Positions 57,577 through 64,000 of a stretch of DNA of 64,000 nucleotides are shown piece by piece. Made by a program: the position numbers and the translations under genes. The notes beneath the pieces were generated by a model. The model did no database searches and was not told the origin of the DNA. It worked only from the letters and a program-made list of their open reading frames with translations. This DNA comes from Nonlabens dokdonensis DSW-6 (lineage in GTDB: Bacteria > Bacteroidota > Bacteroidia > Flavobacteriales > Flavobacteriaceae), in NCBI RefSeq assembly GCF_000332115.1, contig NC_020156.1, positions 2,791,501 through 2,855,500 on the forward strand. The letters are read 5' to 3'. Each line of letters begins with the position of its first letter. The stretch's first letter is position 1.

Positions 57577-58284
57577 ATGAAAAAGTTCACTTATCTTTTA
57601 CTCTGCTTAGGTTTAATATTAAATTCATGCAGTGATGACGATCAAATTATCGATAACACTCCTTTAACTCCTAAACTGTATAGAATAACGCAAATTGTCA
57701 CACCAGGTGTAGATGGTTCTGCCACAACAGAAGGCTATCACGAATATGAGTACGGAACTAATGGATTTGTTTCTAAAATTAAAATGTCAGGCGGTGGCTA
57801 TCATGATTTTTTTTACAATTCAAATGATGAAATAATAAGAATATCTTTTAATGGCTCAAATGGTAATACTTACGATAAGAATTACACTTATGCTAATGGT
57901 CTTATACAGTCAGAAACTTATAGTAGTAATGGAAATACAACCACTTATGAATATGATGCAAATGATAGATTAGAACGTAAAATCACAAGTTTGAATATGA
58001 CCACTTATGATTATGATACTAATAATAATGTTATAAGGACATACTACGACAACCAGTTTGGTTTTGACTATCAATATGATGATAAAAAAAATCCATCGTA
58101 TGACATTTTTCCAGTTGCTTATAGAAAAGCCAAATCGATTTCTAGAAATAATACTATCGCAAGGACGGATGGTGTAGATGACAGAATCAAAACTTTTCAA
58201 TATGGGCCAAATGATTATCCTGTTTCTTACTTATCAGTACGATTTGGAGTATACAATGATGAGCATTTCTTCACTTATTACTAA
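57577..58284 (+). CDS. Lipoprotein with RHS/YD-like repeats
   Basis: The 235-aa protein has a lipoprotein signal ending at Cys18 (LILNSC-SDDD) and a body of short repeats YEYDANDRLERKI, YDYDTNNNVIRTYY and FDYQYDDKKNPSY, the RHS/YD type, forming a beta sheet coil. Many flavobacterial surface lipoproteins have such a body without a toxin or immunity part; there is no C-terminal toxin domain here. It stands alone; the 220 bp before it contain nothing recognisable. Confidence 0.78.
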   Translation: MKKFTYLLLCLGLILNSCSDDDQIIDNTPLTPKLYRITQIVTPGVDGSATTEGYHEYEYGTNGFVSKIKMSGGGYHDFFYNSNDEIIRISFNGSNGNTYDKNYTYANGLIQSETYSSNGNTTTYEYDANDRLERKITSLNMTTYDYDTNNNVIRTYYDNQFGFDYQYDDKKNPSYDIFPVAYRKAKSISRNNTIARTDGVDDRIKTFQYGPNDYPVSYLSVRFGVYNDEHFFTYY

Positions 58285-58370
58285 TATAAATTTCAAGCAG
58301 GTTTAGTATTTCAAGTTATCATGTCTTCTGAAATCTCTGTTAATAGGTCTTTTAGATCATTTGTATTTTC

Positions 58371-58378
58371 TAAATTTG
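58371..58378 (+). promoter_or_regulatory. -7 box of the osmC-like gene
   Basis: TAAATTTG is an exact TAnnTTTG box and lies after the upstream in-frame ATG at 58321, which favours the start at 58402. Confidence 0.5.
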
Positions 58379-58401
58379 AGAATAAATTTAAAAAAAGAAG
58401 A

Positions 58402-58812
58402 ATGAAATTTTCAAGAAAAGCAAATGCACAATGGAAAGGAACTGGTAAAGAAGGAAAAGGGAATATCTCCACTCAAAGTAGTGTTTTAGATAAAACTCCA
58501 TATGCCTTTGGGACTCGATTTGAAGAAGAGAAAGGCACCAACCCAGAAGAATTAATAGGAGCAGCTCATGCAGGTTGTTATACCATGCAGTTGAGTTTTT
58601 TGCTTAATGAAGAAGGATTCACGGCAACACATCTTTCTACAGATGCAAAAGTGACTTTTGACGACGGAGAAATCACTCATGTGGACTTAACACTGAGTGC
58701 TGATGTTCCAGAAATATCAACAGATAAGCTGTCTGAAATCGCTCATAAAGCAAAAGAAGTATGTCCAGTTTCTAAATTATTAAAAGCAAAGATCTCTTTA
58801 GAAATAAAGTAA
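58402..58812 (+). CDS. OsmC family peroxiredoxin
   Basis: OsmC proteins reduce organic peroxides through a pair of cysteines. The ATG at 58402 gives MKFSRKANAQWKGTGKEGKG, the family start; the frame from 58321 adds 27 lysine- and arginine-rich residues lying before the -7 box. The 136-aa protein contains both active cysteines, in AAHAGCYTMQLS and KEVCPVSKLL, and the EELIGAAHAG loop. A terminator follows at 58832. Confidence 0.93.
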   Translation: MKFSRKANAQWKGTGKEGKGNISTQSSVLDKTPYAFGTRFEEEKGTNPEELIGAAHAGCYTMQLSFLLNEEGFTATHLSTDAKVTFDDGEITHVDLTLSADVPEISTDKLSEIAHKAKEVCPVSKLLKAKISLEIK

Positions 58813-58831
58813 AAAAACTTTAGATCAAGTC

Positions 58832-58862
58832 AACCGTCTCAAGAAATTGCAGGCGGTTTTTT
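58832..58862 (+). terminator. Rho-independent terminator of osmC-like gene
   Basis: AACCGTCT (58832-58839) pairs with AGGCGGTT (58851-58858, one G-U), followed by TTTTTT. Confidence 0.78.
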
Positions 58863-58876
58863 GATGTCCTAATTTC

Positions 58877-59476
58877 TTAAAATACCTGAAATGACCAGTA
58901 AAAGTATTTGGATAATATACTTATGGTTAAAATAGAACCGATAATTACAGCAATGATTCTCAAATTTCTTTGTCTAATACAAACTGCAATTAGAATAGGT
59001 ATAAAAGCAAATAATACACCTAGTAAAGTACTTATAGCCTCACCAGGTCCATACCAAGAATCTATGGATAATAACGTCATGATCCAGTGTACAACACTTT
59101 CAAGTAACCAAAATGCTAAAACCCCAATTAACAATAGTTCGCGCCAGTTAGGAGTTGACGTATTTTCAGTATTAGGTTTGATGTCAGGATTGAAGTCTTG
59201 TTGCTCAAAACTCATGTCTCGTTCAAACTGATTTTGATGAGAAGACTGAGGACTTATATTTGGAAATACATCGTTTTGAATAGTTCCATAAGAGTTTCTA
59301 GGAATTTGAGCTTTAAACAACTGAGCTACCTCTTGAACTTCCTTGGCAATGGCGTAAGAGTCTTCTCCTTCAAGGCGTAATTTATAATCTGGCCTGATGT
59401 TTTTCGTGAGCAACTCATGAGCTGTGAATGGTCCGAATTCTCTAAAACCATCGTAATAGAAGTACTTATTCACCAT
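58877..59476 (-). CDS. Membrane protein with N-terminal GYF_2-like domain
   Basis: The 199-aa protein opens with NKYFYYDGFREFGPFTAHELLTKNIRPDYKLRLEGEDSY, the short 'GYF domain 2' pattern (Y-Y-x-D-G-x-x-x-G-P-F-T) found before membrane segments in many bacteria. Residues about 60-110 are a polar linker; two or three membrane helices follow (about 113-131, 145-165 and 170-190). A role in protein-protein contact at the membrane is likely but unspecific. It begins 1 bp after the symporter stop in the same direction. Confidence 0.78.
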   Translation of the reverse strand: MVNKYFYYDGFREFGPFTAHELLTKNIRPDYKLRLEGEDSYAIAKEVQEVAQLFKAQIPRNSYGTIQNDVFPNISPQSSHQNQFERDMSFEQQDFNPDIKPNTENTSTPNWRELLLIGVLAFWLLESVVHWIMTLLSIDSWYGPGEAISTLLGVLFAFIPILIAVCIRQRNLRIIAVIIGSILTISILSKYFYWSFQVF

Positions 59477-61210
59477 TTAACTATCTTGAAACTGAAAAGT
59501 GGTTTTAACTCCTTTATCTGTAGAACTTATAAGTACCGCAATTCCTATTGTCAAGAACGCACCTAATGGATTGAGCCATAAGAAAGGTAAAATCTCAATT
59601 CCAGGAACAAATTCGTGTAATATGGCACATGTGGCTACAATAATTTGAGAAATACATGCTGCAATAAAAACTGCTTTGCCATTCACTTTTTTAAAGTAAA
59701 AAGCTACTAGAAAAATACCTAAAATCGTACCGTAGAAAATAGAACCTATAAAATTAACTAGCTGAATCAAGTTGTCAAATAAGGAGACAAAACTTGCAAA
59801 AAATATAGCAATGATTCCCCACATGAGCGTGAACCATTTACTCATATTTACATAATGATCATCATCTTTATCTACTGTAGAACTAAATCTTTTATAAATA
59901 TCTACCGAAGTTGTAGAGCTCAATGCATTCAGCTCAGAAGCTGTAGAACTCATCGCTGCACTTAATATTACGGCTAGTAATAATCCAATTAATCCTTTTG
60001 GTAAATGATTAAGAATGAAATGGATAAACACAAAATCCTTGTCATTAGTTTCAATGCTTTGATCTGCTTTTTCTATAAGTGTGCGAGCAGTTTCTCTATT
60101 TTCTTCTTCTTGAGCTCTCAAATAAATTAAGGCAAGCTCATAATTAATAATATCCTGACTTGCAGAGGTGCTCAATGCATTAGCATATTTTTTTTGAACT
60201 TGCTGTTTTTCATTTAATATCTCCTCATGACTGGATTCTAATCTACTGTACTCGCCTGCAAATGCACTTTCTTTCACTGCTTTCTCGGCTGCTGGATTGA
60301 AGTTAAGAGGCGTAGAATTAAACTGATAAAAAACAAATACCATGACACCTACCAGCAGTATAAAAAATTGCATCGGCACCTTAAGTAAACCATTAAACAA
60401 CAAGCCTATACGCATTTGTTTTACTGATTTACCAGAAAGGTAACGTTGCACCTGAGATTGATCTGTCCCAAAATAACTTAGCATCAAGAAGGTAGCTCCG
60501 AAGAGCGCACTCCATACATTATACCGATCGTCTAATGAAAAGTCAAAATCTAGTATTTGCATTTTTTCAGCACTACCGGCCATCGTTAATGCATTATCAA
60601 AAGTTACATTATCTGGTAATTGCGTCACGATAAGCACAAAAGCTGTAACCATACCAGCCATGATGACTACCATTTGCTGTTTTTGAGTCACGTTTACAGC
60701 TTTAGTTCCTCCAGAAACGGTATAAATTATTACCAGTATACCTATGATAATATTCAAATATTTTAATTCCCAATCAAGAACGGCACTTAAAATAATTGCT
60801 GGCGCATATATCGTTATTCCTGCTGCCAGACCTCGCTGAATTAAGAATAGAATAGAGGCAAGAGATCTTGTTTTTAAGTCAAATCTCTTTTCTAGAAATT
60901 CATAAGCCGTATAAACCTTAAGTCTATGATAAATCGGGATGAATGTGACACAAATAATGATTACCGCAATAGGAAGTCCAAAGTAAAACTGGACAAACTC
61001 CATCCCATCAGTATATGCTTGACCTGGCGTACTTAAGAATGTAATAGCACTTGCTTGGGTTGCCATTACAGAAAGACCTACAGTCCACCATCGCGCATCA
61101 CCACCTTTGATGTATTCTTCACTCGTCTGTCTTCCACGTGTTTTATAAACACCATAGAGTACAATAAAAGCCAGTGTACTTACTAGTATGAACCAATCAA
61201 CTATTTCCAT
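59477..61210 (-). CDS. Sodium:solute symporter family protein
   Basis: The 577-aa protein has about 13-14 membrane helices of the SSS family. Its first helices contain GGDARWWTVGLSVMATQASAITFLSTPGQAY (sodium site region), followed by ITIYAPAIILSAVLDW and GGTKAVNVTQKQQ. A large loop (about 300-375) of charged residues splits the helices, and TASELNALSSTTSVDIYKRF near 415 is characteristic. It probably takes up a sugar or sugar-acid with Na+. Its start overlaps the 38-aa peptide gene by 14 bp; PIG-L lies just upstream, so a joint role with an amino-sugar substrate is plausible. Confidence 0.92.
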   Translation of the reverse strand: MEIVDWFILVSTLAFIVLYGVYKTRGRQTSEEYIKGGDARWWTVGLSVMATQASAITFLSTPGQAYTDGMEFVQFYFGLPIAVIIICVTFIPIYHRLKVYTAYEFLEKRFDLKTRSLASILFLIQRGLAAGITIYAPAIILSAVLDWELKYLNIIIGILVIIYTVSGGTKAVNVTQKQQMVVIMAGMVTAFVLIVTQLPDNVTFDNALTMAGSAEKMQILDFDFSLDDRYNVWSALFGATFLMLSYFGTDQSQVQRYLSGKSVKQMRIGLLFNGLLKVPMQFFILLVGVMVFVFYQFNSTPLNFNPAAEKAVKESAFAGEYSRLESSHEEILNEKQQVQKKYANALSTSASQDIINYELALIYLRAQEEENRETARTLIEKADQSIETNDKDFVFIHFILNHLPKGLIGLLLAVILSAAMSSTASELNALSSTTSVDIYKRFSSTVDKDDDHYVNMSKWFTLMWGIIAIFFASFVSLFDNLIQLVNFIGSIFYGTILGIFLVAFYFKKVNGKAVFIAACISQIIVATCAILHEFVPGIEILPFLWLNPLGAFLTIGIAVLISSTDKGVKTTFQFQDS

Positions 61211-61313
61211 AAACGGAGCTTAAAATATAAAATAGTATGGCAAAAACAACATTTGCCGCTATAACTAACGCATAAAAACGATTCCACTTTTTAGAGTTTT
61301 CTTTGGCCATCAT
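61197..61313 (-). CDS. 38-aa membrane peptide between PIG-L and symporter
   Basis: The frame on the minus strand starts with ATG-ATG at 61313 and ends with TGA at 61197: MMAKENSKKWNRFYALV is basic, then a hydrophobic helix ending in ILFYILSSVYGNS. It overlaps the end of the PIG-L gene by 23 bp and the start of the symporter by 14 bp, so it is exactly stitched between them, as expected for a coupled gene. One-helix companions of this size are known for transporters. It is short, so it rests on the frame, codon fit and overlaps. Confidence 0.65.
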   Translation of the reverse strand: MMAKENSKKWNRFYALVIAANVVFAILFYILSSVYGNS

Positions 61314-63837
61314 TCTTTTCAATTAATTCATCTTCTACTCCTATACTGATCATGTTTGCCAACAATTTGTACGCTCCAGAAACTCCAGCAGGTAGCTCTC
61401 TAAAGAGACTTAATCCAGTATAAATTATATGTCCTTTTCCATAAGGAGCTACGATCAAACTACCGTTGGTCATTTCTTCACCTTTGTCATTCATCCCTAA
61501 AATAGGAGTAAAAGCAGGATCCCAATCATCAGGAAAGTAAAGTCCTCGCTCTTGCACCCAACCTTCAAAATCTGCTGAGGTAATCGCATTAGGTGTAGAC
61601 ATGAGTGGATGCTGAGGTTCTAATATTTTTACGGTAGCATTTTCGTCAGTTACTCGCTTTCGCGAAAGCGTAATAGGTAAAGGCCCTAAAACATCACTAT
61701 CCATTCTTCTGCTCGTATTATATTGCATCAATAATGTGCCACCATTTTTGACGTAAGAATCTAATCTAGGTTGTAACGCTGCCATATCTTCTTTAGCGAC
61801 ATTAAAAGCTCTAATTCCTATTACAACAGCATCATACTTAGACAAATCTGAAGGAACTTCACTAGGCTCAAATTTAAAAACTTTACTGCCTATTGCTTCT
61901 ATCGCTTGTGCCACATCATCTCCTGCACCATTGATGTAGGCAACCGTATTAGCTTTGTTCTTTAAATTAGGATTGACCAGTTTTGTTGTTGCGGTTTTAG
62001 TTAACTGTTGATTAGGAATATGGTCGAATTCTATAAGTATAACCTCGTCATAAAATCTTTTTGTTCCTGACTGAACTTTTACATTCATAATATCTTCTCT
62101 CTCCACATCACTAGATCTAATTTCTATCACATGAGTTCTAGTGTCTCCCTTTTTCATAGAAAATGGTTTGATATTATAATTAGGCTCTTCCCAGTAAGGC
62201 CCAGTTCTTTTGTATACTATTAGGCTGTCAATATCCTTGAAAGCTTTTAGTTTTACATTAACTTGTTTAACTTCATTATTAGAGAATATATAAACAGGGT
62301 TTTCTATTGAGATTGAAACCTCGGGCACAATGTGAAAAGGTTCATTAACTTCTCCACGCACAGGATCGGTTCTTTTATGAATGATAGGGATTTCTCGATA
62401 AAGCTCTGTTCCATTGAGCTCAATGAGCGCTCTGACCATAAACTCGCTTTGTTTCTCTGGTAAACCTGTAAGACTGCGATCTTTAAAACTGTACATTCCC
62501 AAGGTACCTTTTTCTTTTAAGTAATAGGGAGTGCTGGCTTCATAGATGGCAGGAATTTGAAGTGTTCCAGAAATTCTTTTACTTTCATTTTGATTTAAAG
62601 AAAAGGACTTTTCTTTAATGGTTACCAATTGATTGGAGAGTAAGCTAATTCTAAACTCTTCATCAGATCGATTAGTCAATTCAATAGCAACTTCCAAAGA
62701 TTCTCCGGCGGTTGCGGTATTAGTAGCAACACTTGCTTCTAGATAAACACCAGTTATATCAAGAAGAATTTGGTCTAATTCTGCGAGCTTGATGTTTTTC
62801 CAATGCTCTTCTTTAAGGTTAGAGATTTGTGATCTCAACTTCAATAAGGCAGGAATACTAGCTGTTGGTTTCTTGAAGTTATAATTTGCTATAATAGAAT
62901 TTAATTGAGTTTGTATGCGACTGCCACCTTTCACACGTGTCCATGTGGTATTAATACCTGAAAATAAATCAGATTTATCGGTAGGGAAAGAACCCTTTAG
63001 GTATTCTAAATATTCAGTTTGAGTACCTCGAGAACCGCTACTACCAAAGCCTTGAGATTTGTGCTGGCTTCTACTCAGTGCTGCTATTTCACTATTAGAC
63101 AACCCTTTATGTGGATAATAGGTACCTGCGTTTATTTCTAGAAGATTTGTTTTATCTGCCTTTTCAAAAGCTTCTTGACTGCCATAAAACCACCAGCTCG
63201 TGTTAAAAAATATGCGTTGCGCTTGCCATGTATCTAGATCTTTTAATTGATTTGCATAAATGGTTTCATCTGCAGCAAACTCATAAACTTTCATACTCAA
63301 CATCGCGCTAGTCGTGTGATGTCCATGCGTTGTTCCAGGTGTGCGGTGATTGAATCTATTGATAATAACGTCTGGTTTGAACTCTCTAATAATTTGTACC
63401 ATATCTTCCATCACCTCTTGCTGATCCCATATTTCTAAAGTTTCATCAGGATGCTTTGAATAACCAAAATCGTTAGCTCTTGTAAAAAACTGTTGTCCAC
63501 CATCTATATTTCTCGCTTCTAGAAGTTCTTGTGTTCTTATCATTCCTAATTGCTCTCGCAGTTGTGGACCTATTAAGTTTTGACCACCATCACCGCGTGT
63601 AAGAGAAAGGTATGCGGTGCGTGCCATTCTATCGTTTGCAAGCCATGAGATAAGTCTGGTATTTTCATCGTCTGGATGTGCAGCAACGTATAACGCAGTT
63701 CCTAAGAAGCCTAATTTCTCAATTTTATGAAAAATCTCTGCAGTGTTGGGTTGTTTGTGAGCTAGTCTATTCTCTTGAGCAACAGCGGTTGACAAGAATA
63801 ATAATACAATCGTAGAGGTAAAAATAAAATTCTTCAT
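61291..63837 (-). CDS. PIG-L family deacetylase, secreted
   Basis: The ATG at 63837 gives the signal peptide MKNFIFTSTIVLLFLSTAVAQ; a frame to 63975 adds 46 polar residues and is rejected. In the 848-aa protein the N-terminal 250 residues are the LmbE/PIG-L zinc deacetylase: ALYVAAHPDDENTRLISW, DGGQNLIGPQLREQLG and RTPGTTHGHHTTSAM. A 100-residue helical stretch, an Ig-like region and a C-terminal glutamine-amidotransferase-like domain (VAYINGAGDDVAQAIEAIG and on) follow, the usual long Bacteroidota form. Palindrome copy 15 encodes LSRKR in ITLSRKRVTDE. Likely substrate: N-acetylated sugars in the periplasm. Confidence 0.92.
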   Translation of the reverse strand: MKNFIFTSTIVLLFLSTAVAQENRLAHKQPNTAEIFHKIEKLGFLGTALYVAAHPDDENTRLISWLANDRMARTAYLSLTRGDGGQNLIGPQLREQLGMIRTQELLEARNIDGGQQFFTRANDFGYSKHPDETLEIWDQQEVMEDMVQIIREFKPDVIINRFNHRTPGTTHGHHTTSAMLSMKVYEFAADETIYANQLKDLDTWQAQRIFFNTSWWFYGSQEAFEKADKTNLLEINAGTYYPHKGLSNSEIAALSRSQHKSQGFGSSGSRGTQTEYLEYLKGSFPTDKSDLFSGINTTWTRVKGGSRIQTQLNSIIANYNFKKPTASIPALLKLRSQISNLKEEHWKNIKLAELDQILLDITGVYLEASVATNTATAGESLEVAIELTNRSDEEFRISLLSNQLVTIKEKSFSLNQNESKRISGTLQIPAIYEASTPYYLKEKGTLGMYSFKDRSLTGLPEKQSEFMVRALIELNGTELYREIPIIHKRTDPVRGEVNEPFHIVPEVSISIENPVYIFSNNEVKQVNVKLKAFKDIDSLIVYKRTGPYWEEPNYNIKPFSMKKGDTRTHVIEIRSSDVEREDIMNVKVQSGTKRFYDEVILIEFDHIPNQQLTKTATTKLVNPNLKNKANTVAYINGAGDDVAQAIEAIGSKVFKFEPSEVPSDLSKYDAVVIGIRAFNVAKEDMAALQPRLDSYVKNGGTLLMQYNTSRRMDSDVLGPLPITLSRKRVTDENATVKILEPQHPLMSTPNAITSADFEGWVQERGLYFPDDWDPAFTPILGMNDKGEEMTNGSLIVAPYGKGHIIYTGLSLFRELPAGVSGAYKLLANMISIGVEDELIEKNDGQRKL
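61655..61670. repeat. Palindromic repeat copy 15 of 16, inside the PIG-L gene
   Basis: Exact CGCTTTCGCGAAAGCG, read as LSRKR on the minus strand. Confidence 0.95.
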
Positions 63838-63990
63838 ACAGTCTGTGAAGATAGAATTTTCTAATCTTAATATTTTGTGAAGTTTTACTTTCAAAATTTC
63901 ATGCAAAGAAGCTTCCGAATATCTAAACCGATTTTTAAAAATAGCTCTTGTTTTACATTGAAATGAAGGTTTCAAGAGTTTCTTATAGTT

Positions 63991-64000
63991 CCGCTTTCGC
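63991..64000. repeat. Palindromic repeat copy 16 of 16, cut by the window end
   Basis: CCGCTTTCGC at the very end of the window matches the left half of the extended palindrome, preceded by TT; the right half lies outside. Confidence 0.75.

Noticed and set aside
57577-58284. RHS toxin or polymorphic toxin
   Set aside because: There are only a few YD-like repeats in a 235-aa lipoprotein, with no shell, no C-terminal toxin domain and no immunity gene.
63838-63975. N-terminal extension of the PIG-L protein
   Set aside because: It would place 46 polar residues ahead of a clear signal peptide that begins at 63837.
573-64000. CRISPR array or insertion sequence explaining the repeated 16-mer
   Set aside because: Copies are kilobases apart, without regular spacers, terminal inverted repeats, transposase or cas genes.

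Overview
The window is a chromosomal stretch of an AT-rich member of the Flavobacteriaceae (Bacteroidota), probably a marine genus close to Nonlabens, Dokdonia or relatives. The genus is an inference. The family assignment rests on these signs: a type IX secretion sorting domain (17442-18137), DUF2911, DUF3822 and DUF4126 proteins, an N-terminally extended GapA-type dehydrogenase, many SusC-free envelope lipoproteins, and promoters with the Bacteroidota -7 motif TAnnTTTG. Nearly all of it is ordinary core genome. There is no CRISPR array, no insertion sequence, no phage module and no integrase.

Layout. 1-4200: the 5' end of a GAPDH-like gene, a PadR regulator with two twin operators and two paralogous membrane proteins, then a periplasmic HtrA protease. 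4233-7541: dapF, a GNAT acetyltransferase and mltG in an overlapping operon, then a small lysozyme-like protein. 7677-14189 (minus strand): YggS/PLPBP, DUF1015, a class II Fic protein, 3-hydroxyacyl-CoA dehydrogenase, a serine hydrolase and a Gfo/Idh oxidoreductase. 14389-17440: pcm, whose last 295 bp are repeated 2461 bp downstream, enclosing an AT-rich gene for a TPR-like membrane protein. 17442-24575: T9SS cargo, a small membrane protein, cyanophycinase, hutH, a small unknown protein and clpC. 24845-34281: gyrA, two secreted TPR paralogs, an NlpC/P60 hydrolase, a thiolase and a 7TM-HD phosphohydrolase. 34379-34606: tRNA-Ser(GCT) and tRNA-Pro(TGG). 34848-39555: pdxH, sixA, ppk1 and ppx with 1-4 bp overlaps, then an outer-membrane barrel. 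39665-45389: dnaX, rnpB, an M20 amidohydrolase, rsmD, DUF3822 and a membrane protein. 45507-58812: a RecD-like helicase, DUF4126, an exonuclease, two unknowns, kdsB, a GNAT-like protein, a hydrolase, an MltD-like transglycosylase, cardiolipin synthase, a half-size TauE/SafE, DUF2911, an ECF sigma factor with a membrane/barrel partner, an RHS-like lipoprotein and OsmC. 58877-63837 (minus): a GYF-like membrane protein, a sodium:solute symporter, a 38-aa membrane peptide and a PIG-L deacetylase.

Most unusual signals. (1) A 16-bp palindrome, CGCTTTCGCGAAAGCG, occurs 16 times (one cut by the window end, a few with an end mismatch), about once per 4 kb. It lies between genes and inside genes; in genes it is read in all three frames as RFRES, AFAKA or LSRKR. 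(2) The 3' end of pcm is duplicated around a single cargo gene, and every difference between the copies is synonymous, like the replaced gene tails left by site-specific integration, but no integrase is present. (3) dnaX carries a run of ten A exactly where the tau-specific part begins; slipping either way gives a stop codon within two codons, which predicts a gamma-like 358/359-aa product. (4) Several perfect palindromes sit in promoters (499-516, 682-723, 21678-21701). Two small membrane-peptide genes (19634-19711 and 61197-61313) were found by reading the sequence directly.
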